Assembly (NCBI GenBank): GCA_030597275.1
Contig: JAUVSB010000071.1
Span: forward strand, 1 to 7,162
Source of the DNA: Gammaproteobacteria bacterium
GTDB lineage: Bacteria > Pseudomonadota > Gammaproteobacteria > BMS3Bbin11
Reading direction: 5' to 3'
Length of the DNA: 7,162 nucleotides
Shown here: positions 1 to 5,871 of the stretch, piece by piece
How the letters are laid out: each line of letters begins with the position of its first letter
Numbering within the stretch: position 1 is the first letter of the stretch
Position numbers and translations under genes: made by a program
Notes under the pieces: generated by a model
Databases searched by the model: none
Seen by the model: only the letters and a program-made list of their open reading frames with translations
Told to the model about the DNA's origin: nothing

Positions 1-1299
1 GATATAGACAAGGAAAACCGCACTGTATCATTTGTCTTTGCGATTGATCCATCGAAAAGAGTGTATGTTCGTCGTATCAATATATCAGGCAATACCACCA
101 CCCGGGATGAGGTTATCCGGCGTGAAATGAGACAGATTGAGGGCGGATGGTTATCGACAAAAGATGTCAGGAGGTCAAAAGTTCGACTGACTCGCCTGAG
201 CTTTTTTGAAGACGTCAATATTGAGACTCCGGCGGTGCCTGGAACCGAAGACCAGGTTGATGTCAATGTACGGGTCAAGGAGCAGCAGACGGGCAGTATG
301 ATGTTTGGTCTTGGTTACTCCGAATCAGATGGTATTTTACTGCAGGCCAGTATTAATCAGAAAAACCTGTTTGGTTCAGGCAAAGAACTGGATTTTAGTA
401 TTGATACTTCCAAGATTACCAAGTCAGCCAGAATACGGTATTTTAATCCTTACTATACGGTCAACGGTGTTAGCCGGGGCTTTTATGTGACCTGGACAGA
501 TATCGATGCCGCAGAAGCTGATTTATCCAGATACATAAATGAGACGCTCAGCCTTGGTATAAACTACCGGGTACCACTATCAGAACATAATAATTTTACT
601 TTCAGCTTTGGTCCTGATCGCAGCAAGCTTTCTGCAACAGATGGCACACCTGATGAAATTCTTGCCTATATTGCGGTACATCCCGATGACTGGTACCTGA
701 AGACGACCGCCAGCTGGAGCCATGACACCAGGGATAGTATTCTTTATCCTACTAGCGGGTTTAATTTCAGGCTGCTGGGTGAAACTTCAATACCGGGCAG
801 TGATATCGACTATTACAAAACCGGCTTAAATCTTTCCTGGCATTTGCCAACTATCAGTGAAGTGGTGCTGAAGTTCAGTGGGGATCTTGGTTATGGCGAT
901 TCCTACGGTGACACGGTTATTTTCCCGTTCTACAAAAACTACTATGCCGGTGGCAGCAGTTCAGTCAGAGGTTACAGGGCCCGGTCTCTTGGCCCGCGTG
1001 ACAGTAACGGCGACCCATTTGGTGGTAGTAAGCGGGTTGTCGGAGGTGTTGATGTACTAATACCGTTCCCCGGTAGTGAGAAAAAGGATAAACGCCTGTC
1101 ATTATTTGTCGATGGCGGCATGGTGTTTGGTCAGCGGGAAGATATAGATTTCAATGCCTTACGCTACTCCTATGGTGTTGGTCTGTTCTGGTATTCACCG
1201 GTTGGTCCACTTTCTCTCAGTTATGCGCTTCCAATTAACGACGAAGAAGGCGATGATCTGGAGAAATTTCAGTTCACAATTGGTAGGGGATTCAATTAA
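1..1299 (+). CDS. bamA: Outer membrane protein assembly factor BamA, 3' part (5' end outside window)
   Basis: BamA is the outer-membrane core of the BAM complex, which folds and inserts beta-barrel proteins. The open frame runs from base 1 to a TAA at 1297-1299 (432 codons), about half of the roughly 800-residue family length. The GTG at 61 is an internal codon, not a start. Residues 1-20 look like the end of POTRA4, and residues 21 to about 95 are POTRA5 (VRRINISGN, RREMRQIEG, PGTEDQVDV). From about 98 the 16-stranded barrel begins (FGLGYSESDG). The loop 6 motif VRGY lies at 322-325 within AGGSSSVRGY. Loop 6 is short and has no cysteines, unlike the long cysteine-containing loop of E. coli BamA. 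The last strand carries the beta-signal-like FQFTIGRGF and then ends in Asn rather than an aromatic residue. Upstream POTRA1-4 and the signal peptide are not in the window. Identification is secure from the motifs and the neighbouring skp. Confidence 0.97.
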   Translation, partial: DIDKENRTVSFVFAIDPSKRVYVRRINISGNTTTRDEVIRREMRQIEGGWLSTKDVRRSKVRLTRLSFFEDVNIETPAVPGTEDQVDVNVRVKEQQTGSMMFGLGYSESDGILLQASINQKNLFGSGKELDFSIDTSKITKSARIRYFNPYYTVNGVSRGFYVTWTDIDAAEADLSRYINETLSLGINYRVPLSEHNNFTFSFGPDRSKLSATDGTPDEILAYIAVHPDDWYLKTTASWSHDTRDSILYPTSGFNFRLLGETSIPGSDIDYYKTGLNLSWHLPTISEVVLKFSGDLGYGDSYGDTVIFPFYKNYYAGGSSSVRGYRARSLGPRDSNGDPFGGSKRVVGGVDVLIPFPGSEKKDKRLSLFVDGGMVFGQREDIDFNALRYSYGVGLFWYSPVGPLSLSYALPINDEEGDDLEKFQFTIGRGFN

Positions 1300-1331
1300 A
1301 CTATCGACCTGAATCTGTAATTTATAGAGAA

Positions 1332-1847
1332 ATGAAAAAAATGTTTAAAAATATTAAATTAGTGACATTTCTGGCCCTTGCGCTGACTCTTTTTCCTGCT
1401 GCTTCTTATGCTCAGATGAAGGTTGGTTTTGTCAATCTGGGCAAAGTGATCGAAAAAGCTCCGCAGGGTGAGGCCGCTGCAAAGAAAATTGAGGCAGAAT
1501 TTAGCCCTCGGAGCAACGCTCTGCGCAAAAAACAAAAGAAGATACAAGGACTTGAGAATGACCTCGAAAAAAATGCCCTGGTGATGAAGGCTTCAGAAAG
1601 GTCAAAGAAAGAGGCGGAAATCACCAAGCTCCAGCGCAGTCTCAAACGTGAGGCGGATGAATTTAATGAAGATATTAATCTGCGTCGAAATGAAAAGTTA
1701 AAAATTCTGCAAAAGGTAGTACGGGAAGCCGTCAATGAGGTAGGTAAAGAAAATAACTTTGATATCATTCTTGCTGAAGGTGTTCTGCACGTTAGTGATA
1801 AGGCAGACATTACTGACCTGGTTCTAAAAAAACTTAGCAGCAAGTAA
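1332..1847 (+). CDS. skp: Periplasmic chaperone Skp (OmpH family)
   Basis: Skp is a trimeric periplasmic holdase that binds unfolded outer-membrane proteins leaving the Sec channel and passes them toward BAM. The 171-residue product is near the usual 160-170. Residues 1-27 form a Sec signal peptide: a lysine-rich start, a hydrophobic core around LVTFLALALTLF, and an AxA-type site (ASYA) before Gln28. The mature protein opens with MKVGFVNLGKVIEKAPQG, typical of OmpH. Residues of about 50-130 form the charged helical tentacle region, rich in Lys, Glu and Arg. The C-terminal part returns to the trimerisation body, with FDIILAEGVLHVS and ADITDLVLKKL. The start is uncertain: ATG 1332 has a purine stretch (AGAGA, 1326-1330) only one base upstream, whereas ATG 1341, three codons later, would be 10 bases from it. 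Both give a working signal peptide. The gene sits 32 bases after bamA with no visible terminator or promoter between, so cotranscription is likely. Confidence 0.95.
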   Translation: MKKMFKNIKLVTFLALALTLFPAASYAQMKVGFVNLGKVIEKAPQGEAAAKKIEAEFSPRSNALRKKQKKIQGLENDLEKNALVMKASERSKKEAEITKLQRSLKREADEFNEDINLRRNEKLKILQKVVREAVNEVGKENNFDIILAEGVLHVSDKADITDLVLKKLSSK

Positions 1848-1856
1848 GATCTTACT
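1843..1856. repeat. Perfect 14-bp palindrome across the skp stop codon
   Basis: AGTAAGATCTTACT is identical to its reverse complement. It includes the skp TAA (1845-1847) and ends five bases before the lpxD GTG start. As RNA it could form only a short stem (5 bp with a GATC loop). There is no U-tract, so it is not a terminator. It occupies the place where a ribosome binding site for lpxD would be expected. Function is unknown and chance is possible. Confidence 0.5.
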
Positions 1857-1861
1857 GTACG

Positions 1862-2875
1862 GTGAGCTTTCAGTTATCTGAATTAGCACGAAGATTCGAC
1901 CTTGAACTGAAGGGACAGGCAGAAGCAGAAATTAGTACTGTAGCCAATCTTCAGGATGCAGGCCCTGGCAGCATCAGCTTCTGTACAGGTCGTCGCCACC
2001 TGGCTGAACTTGAGAAAACCTGCGCTACTGCAGTCATATTAGATCCCGGCTTGTCTGAGCACTACAGTGGCAATGCCTTGTTAAGTGAAGACCCGCATCT
2101 GGCCTTCACACGAATTGCTCATTTATTACACCCCGCTAGCCGAAAGCCAGCAGGTACTCATACTTCTGCAGTTGTTCATGCGCAGGCAATGGTTCATGAA
2201 TCGGCAAGTATTGCCGAGTATGTCATCATAGAAAAATTAGCTAGTATTGCAGCTAATTGTGAAATTGGTGCGGGTTGCTATATTGGCGAGGGTGTCATTA
2301 TTGAACAAGGCTCTGTGCTAAAAAATAATGTCACTCTGTGTCATGGAACTTCTCTGGGCAAAGACTGCGTCCTGCATAGTGGATGTGTGATTGGTGCAGA
2401 GGGTTTTGGACATGCGCGTGATGGTGACCATTGGCTGCCCGTGCCTCAACTGGGTAAAGTAGTAATAGGTAATGATGTTTGCATCGGGGCAAATACAGCG
2501 ATAGATCGCGGTGCTCTGGGTGATACATCAATAGGCAATGGTGTGAAACTGGATAATCTTGTCCACATTGCTCACAATGTCAGTATTGGTGATGATACAG
2601 CAATAGCAGCATGTGTTGCTATTGCAGGAAGTACCCATATAGGTAAGCGCTGCACGTTTGCCGGACAAGTAGGGGTTGCTGATAACATTGAGATTTGTGA
2701 CGATGCTCACTTTACTGGCCAGGCCGCTGTGCGTTCCAGTATTACTCAGCCCGGGGTTTATTCATCAGGTATCTTACTTGAGGATACTCGCAGCTGGTCA
2801 AAAAATGCGATGCGATTCAAACAACTTAATTCACTGTTCAAGCAAGTCAGAGAGCTGACGAAGAAAGAACAATAA
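1862..2875 (+). CDS. lpxD: UDP-3-O-(3-hydroxyacyl)glucosamine N-acyltransferase LpxD
   Basis: LpxD is the third enzyme of lipid A synthesis. It moves a 3-hydroxyacyl chain from ACP to the 2-amino group of UDP-3-O-acyl-glucosamine in the cytoplasm. The 337 residues match the family (E. coli 341). Residues 1 to about 98 are the uridine-binding N-terminal domain, residues of about 100-310 the left-handed beta-helix of hexapeptide repeats (IGAGCYIGEG, VVIGNDVCIG), and the end a helical tail. The catalytic His is His238 in HIAHN; other hallmarks are GAEGFGHA (178-185), TAIDRGAL (212-219) and PGVYSSGI. Compared with E. coli, uridine-pocket Asn46 and Tyr49 appear as Gly43 and His46, His276 as Asn275, and acyl-ruler Met290 as Ala289. 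The start is GTG, the only start codon after an in-frame TAG at 1835-1837. No Shine-Dalgarno sequence is visible in the 14-base gap, so translation probably depends on ribosomes finishing skp. Confidence 0.96.
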   Translation: MSFQLSELARRFDLELKGQAEAEISTVANLQDAGPGSISFCTGRRHLAELEKTCATAVILDPGLSEHYSGNALLSEDPHLAFTRIAHLLHPASRKPAGTHTSAVVHAQAMVHESASIAEYVIIEKLASIAANCEIGAGCYIGEGVIIEQGSVLKNNVTLCHGTSLGKDCVLHSGCVIGAEGFGHARDGDHWLPVPQLGKVVIGNDVCIGANTAIDRGALGDTSIGNGVKLDNLVHIAHNVSIGDDTAIAACVAIAGSTHIGKRCTFAGQVGVADNIEICDDAHFTGQAAVRSSITQPGVYSSGILLEDTRSWSKNAMRFKQLNSLFKQVRELTKKEQ

Positions 2876-2879
2876 AAGG
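2874..2879 (+). promoter_or_regulatory. Ribosome binding site of fabZ
   Basis: AAAAGG overlaps the last two bases of the lpxD stop codon and lies 8 bases before the fabZ ATG at 2888. The good spacing supports that start and suggests reinitiation after lpxD. Confidence 0.65.
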
Positions 2880-2887
2880 CCAGATAA

Positions 2888-3334
2888 ATGAACACATTTG
2901 ATATACATGACATCCTCAAGTATCTACCACATAGATACCCCTTCCTGCTGATTGATCGTGTCACGGACTTTGAAAAAGATGTTTCATTGACTGCGATCAA
3001 GAATGTGACCTACAACGAACCCTTTTTTCCTGGCCACTATCCCAGTCGGCCTGTTATGCCAGGGGTTTTGCTTATTGAGGTCATGGCACAGGCAGCAGCC
3101 CTGCTGGCAGCGATTAGTTCTGATGTAAAAGGTGGTGACAGTAATCTTGTCTACTATTTCGTCGGCGTCGATAAAGTTCGTTTCAAGCGGCCTGTAGAGC
3201 CTGGTGACCAGTTAAAAGTTGATGTCAAACTGACAAAGAAGGCACGGGGGATGTGGTTTTGCTCTGTCGTGATTACCGTTGGTGGTGAGCGTTGCACTTC
3301 ATCGGATTTGATGTTTACCGCAAGGGAGGTCTGA
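2888..3334 (+). CDS. fabZ: 3-hydroxyacyl-ACP dehydratase FabZ
   Basis: FabZ dehydrates (3R)-hydroxyacyl-ACP to trans-2-enoyl-ACP in type II fatty acid synthesis in the cytoplasm. It draws on the same 3-hydroxyacyl-ACP pool that LpxA and LpxD use as donor, which is the usual explanation for its place between them. The 148-residue protein is a single hot-dog fold of normal family length (E. coli 151). Visible hallmarks are LPHRYPFLLIDRV (13-25), NEPFFPGHYP (43-52) with catalytic His50, and MPGVLLIEVMAQ (57-68) with catalytic Glu64. Further on are VDKVRFKRPVEPGDQL and the strand near the C-terminus. All active-site elements of FabZ, as opposed to FabA, are present. It starts with ATG 12 bases after lpxD, with a well-placed ribosome binding site. 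Its stop TGA directly abuts the GTG start of lpxA, and the lpxA ribosome binding site lies inside its last codons. Confidence 0.97.
   Translation: MNTFDIHDILKYLPHRYPFLLIDRVTDFEKDVSLTAIKNVTYNEPFFPGHYPSRPVMPGVLLIEVMAQAAALLAAISSDVKGGDSNLVYYFVGVDKVRFKRPVEPGDQLKVDVKLTKKARGMWFCSVVITVGGERCTSSDLMFTAREV
3322..3330 (+). promoter_or_regulatory. Strong Shine-Dalgarno of lpxA inside the end of fabZ
   Basis: AAGGGAGGT contains GGGAGG, which ends 5 bases before the lpxA GTG at 3335. It is the strongest ribosome binding site in the window. It explains how a GTG start with no intergenic space is used, and it decides the lpxA start. Confidence 0.75.
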
Positions 3335-4105
3335 GTGATCTCACCTCATGCCATCATTGAGGAAGGTGCTGAAATAGGAAATGATGTCTCAATCGGACAT
3401 TTTTCTATTATAGGCAAAGATGTAAAGATTGGGGATGGTACAAAAATAGGCCCCCATGTCACTCTGACCGGACATACCCGCATCGGGAAAAATAATCACA
3501 TTTTTCAATACGCATCGGTTGGTGAAGTACCACAAAGTACAGGTTATAAGAATGAGCCAACTGAATTACGTATTGGCGATAATAATACCATCCGCGAGTT
3601 TTGCACCATACACACAGGCACAGTAGAAGGCGGCGGTATTACTCAAATCGGTGATGATAATTTTTTAATGGCCTACGTACACATTGCCCATGACTGCATA
3701 CTCGGTAACAAAATTATTTTTGCTAATGGTTCCAGTCTTGCTGGCCATGTAGTCGTTGGTGATCAGGTTATCTTTGGTGGTTTTACCCTGATACATCAAT
3801 TTTGCAAGATCGGGGCACATGTTATGACGGGAATAGGTGCTGTCTCATTTAAAGATATTCCACCATTCCTTAAGGTTGCTGGAAATACTGCCAGGCCATT
3901 TGGAATTAATGTCAAAGGCCTGCAACGACGTGGTTTTGATGAAGATGCCATTTCATCATTAAAAAATGCATATCGTACTCTTTACCGCTCTGAGCTTAGT
4001 TTCCAGGATGCTATTGATGAGATTAATAAATTAGCTTTGAACGATGAGAATGTAAAAGTCTTTGCTGATTTTCTTGTTTCCAGTGACAGGGGTGTCGTTC
4101 GCTGA
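3335..4105 (+). CDS. lpxA: Acyl-ACP--UDP-N-acetylglucosamine O-acyltransferase LpxA
   Basis: LpxA starts lipid A synthesis by placing a 3-hydroxyacyl chain from ACP on O-3 of UDP-GlcNAc, as a cytoplasmic homotrimer. The 256 residues match the family (E. coli 262). Residues 1 to about 180 form a left-handed beta-helix of hexapeptide repeats, followed by a helical C-terminal domain (GLQRRGF, NAYRTLYRS). The catalytic His is His119 in HIAHDC; His116, His138 (LAGH), His154 (IHQFC), Asn192, Arg198 and Arg199 are also kept. Several E. coli pocket residues are changed, using a constant offset of six: Asp74 to Ser68, Lys76 to Gly70, acyl-ruler Gly173 to Ile167, and Glu200 to Lys194. The fold and the base are intact, so activity is expected, but donor length and possibly acceptor may differ. 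GTG start directly after the fabZ stop, with a strong ribosome binding site. Fully within the operon. Confidence 0.96.
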   Translation: MISPHAIIEEGAEIGNDVSIGHFSIIGKDVKIGDGTKIGPHVTLTGHTRIGKNNHIFQYASVGEVPQSTGYKNEPTELRIGDNNTIREFCTIHTGTVEGGGITQIGDDNFLMAYVHIAHDCILGNKIIFANGSSLAGHVVVGDQVIFGGFTLIHQFCKIGAHVMTGIGAVSFKDIPPFLKVAGNTARPFGINVKGLQRRGFDEDAISSLKNAYRTLYRSELSFQDAIDEINKLALNDENVKVFADFLVSSDRGVVR

Positions 4106-4114
4106 AACGATGCC

Positions 4115-5293
4115 ATGCAAGGTAGAAAAAATTTTAAAATAGGAATTGTCGCTGGTGAAGTTTCAGGTGACCTGCTTGCTGCTGGTCTTATTCGTGAACT
4201 AAAGAAATACCCCTATACATTTGAATTCACCGGCATTGCAGGTCCATTGATGCAGGAGCAGGCTTGCCAAAGTCTCTACTCGATGGAAAAGCTGACACTC
4301 ATGGGGCTGGATGGCCTTTTCGGCAGGATACGGGAAATTCTTCATATCCGTCGAAGCCTGGTGCGGCATTTTCTTTCTGATCCACCAGATTTGTTTATCG
4401 GTGTAGATGCTCCAGATTTTAACCTGGGGCTAGAGAAGAAATTACACAAAGCTGGAATTCCTGTTTTGCACTATGTCAGTCCAACAGTCTGGGCGTGGCG
4501 AAAATATCGTCTCAGGGGAATGCGTCGTGCCATCGATAGAATTCTGGTTCTGTTTCCTTTTGAGCTTGATTTTTATCGGCAGTATAAAATAAACGCAACA
4601 TTAGTTGGTCACCCAATGGTAAGGGATATCGACAGAAAGCCCGATATCAAACTACTAAAAAAGACCTTTGGCCTTACTGCGGATAAAAAAATAATCGCGC
4701 TGCTGCCAGGCAGCCGCACTGGTGAGATTCAGCGTATGGCAGGAATATTTCTTAATGCCGCTGCAATACTTGCAGAAAAATACCCGGGTTTGCAGTTTGT
4801 CACGGTAATGCCAAATTCCTCTTTGATGAAACTGTTTAAAAATGAACTAAAGAAAACAGGCTTGAATGATCTTGATCTTGTCTGTGTCACAGGACATTCA
4901 AGAGATGTAATGGCAAGTGCTGATATTCTCATGCTCGCCTCAGGAACTGCAGCTTTAGAGGCTGCGGTTGTAGGTCGACCGGTTGTTGTCGCTTACAAGG
5001 TTTCCTGGTTGACCAAAACCATGGTGCAGTTGTTAGCTCATGTGAAGTATTTTTCCATGCCGAATAATCTTGCTGGCTACAGACTGGTTCCAGAGCTGAT
5101 GCAGGAAAACTGTACTGCTGATAACCTGGTGCTTGAGATAAGCCGTTATCTTGATGATGATACCCAGGTAAAAAAAGTAAAACAGGCTTTTCTACAGATC
5201 AGGCAAAGTCTTGATCTTGACTCCGATCGTCTTGCAGCTGAGTCAGTACTAGAGATGCTGGGCTTAGCTGCAAAGACAGGAAATAAATCATGA
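4115..5293 (+). CDS. lpxB: Lipid-A-disaccharide synthase LpxB
   Basis: LpxB is a peripheral inner-membrane glycosyltransferase of family GT19. It joins UDP-2,3-diacylglucosamine and 2,3-diacylglucosamine 1-phosphate (lipid X) into the beta-1,6 disaccharide of lipid A, releasing UDP. The 392-residue length is normal (E. coli 382). The N-terminal lobe has AGEVSGD (13-19), GVDAPDFNL (96-104, with the conserved Asp98) and SPTVWAWR (122-129). The C-terminal lobe has LPGSRTGEI (197-205, with Arg201), ASGTAALEA (275-283) and MPNNLAG (315-321). Numbering at Asp98 and Arg201 coincides with E. coli. The start ATG lies 9 bases after lpxA with no clear Shine-Dalgarno. Another ATG at 4110 in a different frame opens only a 10-codon reading frame. 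The gene ends with an ATGA overlap with rnhB, which points to coupled translation. LpxH, which makes lipid X, is not in the window. Confidence 0.97.
   Translation: MQGRKNFKIGIVAGEVSGDLLAAGLIRELKKYPYTFEFTGIAGPLMQEQACQSLYSMEKLTLMGLDGLFGRIREILHIRRSLVRHFLSDPPDLFIGVDAPDFNLGLEKKLHKAGIPVLHYVSPTVWAWRKYRLRGMRRAIDRILVLFPFELDFYRQYKINATLVGHPMVRDIDRKPDIKLLKKTFGLTADKKIIALLPGSRTGEIQRMAGIFLNAAAILAEKYPGLQFVTVMPNSSLMKLFKNELKKTGLNDLDLVCVTGHSRDVMASADILMLASGTAALEAAVVGRPVVVAYKVSWLTKTMVQLLAHVKYFSMPNNLAGYRLVPELMQENCTADNLVLEISRYLDDDTQVKKVKQAFLQIRQSLDLDSDRLAAESVLEMLGLAAKTGNKS
5278..5281 (+). promoter_or_regulatory. Ribosome binding site of rnhB within lpxB
   Basis: AGGA lies 8 bases before the rnhB ATG at 5290, inside the last codons of lpxB. 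Together with the 4-base ATGA overlap it supports this start and translational coupling. Confidence 0.6.
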
Positions 5294-5865
5294 CCCAGTT
5301 ACTGGTTGCAGGGGTGGATGAAGTAGGACGCGGCCCACTCGCCGGGCCAGTAGTGACGGCTGCAGTAATACTGGACAGCAGGCATATTATTGACAAGCTC
5401 GATGACTCAAAGCGACTAAGTGAAAAAAAACGTCAGCAGCTTGATCAGGAAATCCGTGCACATGCACTGAGTTTCTCAATTGGCAGGGCCGAGGTGCATG
5501 AGATTGATCAGCTAAACATACTGCAGGCGACCATGCTCGCAATGCAAAGAGCGGTAGCCGGACTTGATACCATACCGGGAAAAGTTCTGGTTGATGGAAA
5601 CCGTTTGCCACAGTTCCCCTGTGAGGCAGAGGCAATTGTTGGTGGGGACGGGCTGGTGCCTGAAATTTCTGCAGCATCCATTATCGCAAAAGTTTACCGG
5701 GATAATTTGATGGCTGAATTGCATCAAAAATATCCACTATACGGTTTTGACAGCAACAAAGGCTACCCTACCCGGAAACATCGTGAAGCATTGATCAAAT
5801 ATGGCGTTACACCCTGTCATAGGCAAAGCTTTGCCCCGGTTAGAAATGTGATGAATCCTGCGTGA
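5290..5865 (+). CDS. rnhB: Ribonuclease HII
   Basis: RNase HII cuts the RNA strand of RNA-DNA hybrids. It starts ribonucleotide excision repair by nicking 5' of single ribonucleotides misincorporated in DNA. The protein has 191 residues, close to the E. coli length of 198. The DEDD active site is complete: Asp10 and Glu11 in GVDEVGRGPLAG, Asp102 in VDGN, and Asp138 in IIAKVYRD. The GRG motif that reads the DNA-RNA junction is at 13-15, followed by DDSKRLSEKKR (38-48), KGYPT (157-161) and CHRQSFAPV near the C-terminus. Nothing is missing. It overlaps lpxB by four bases and is followed six bases later by dnaE, which also belongs to DNA replication. This lpxB-rnhB-dnaE order is widespread in Gammaproteobacteria. 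Confidence 0.97.
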   Translation: MTQLLVAGVDEVGRGPLAGPVVTAAVILDSRHIIDKLDDSKRLSEKKRQQLDQEIRAHALSFSIGRAEVHEIDQLNILQATMLAMQRAVAGLDTIPGKVLVDGNRLPQFPCEAEAIVGGDGLVPEISAASIIAKVYRDNLMAELHQKYPLYGFDSNKGYPTRKHREALIKYGVTPCHRQSFAPVRNVMNPA

Positions 5866-5871
5866 TTGCTA

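Noticed and set aside
1300..1331. bamA-skp gap considered as terminator or promoter
   Set aside because: 32 bases with no inverted repeat, no U-tract and no recognisable -35/-10 pair.
1412..1843. 143-codon open frame on the minus strand opposite skp
   Set aside because: It lies wholly antisense to a clearly recognised skp gene. Its Ser-, Arg- and Phe-rich product is what the reverse complement of lysine- and glutamate-rich coding sequence gives. No recognisable domain or ribosome binding site.
2346..2374. GAACTT inside lpxD, resembling a sigma-E -35 box
   Set aside because: No TCTGA-like -10 element at 16-17 bases. The nearest resemblance, TCCTG, is at 18 bases and poor. A second GAACTT at 2006-2011 also lacks a -10. 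Hexamers of this kind occur by chance.
4110..4142. Ten-codon open frame starting at an ATG just before lpxB
   Set aside because: It overlaps the lpxB start in another frame, has no ribosome binding site of its own and looks like chance, although it could slightly interfere with lpxB initiation.
5387..5677. 96-codon open frame on the minus strand opposite rnhB
   Set aside because: Shadow of rnhB. The product resembles no family I know, and rnhB has all its catalytic residues in the other frame.
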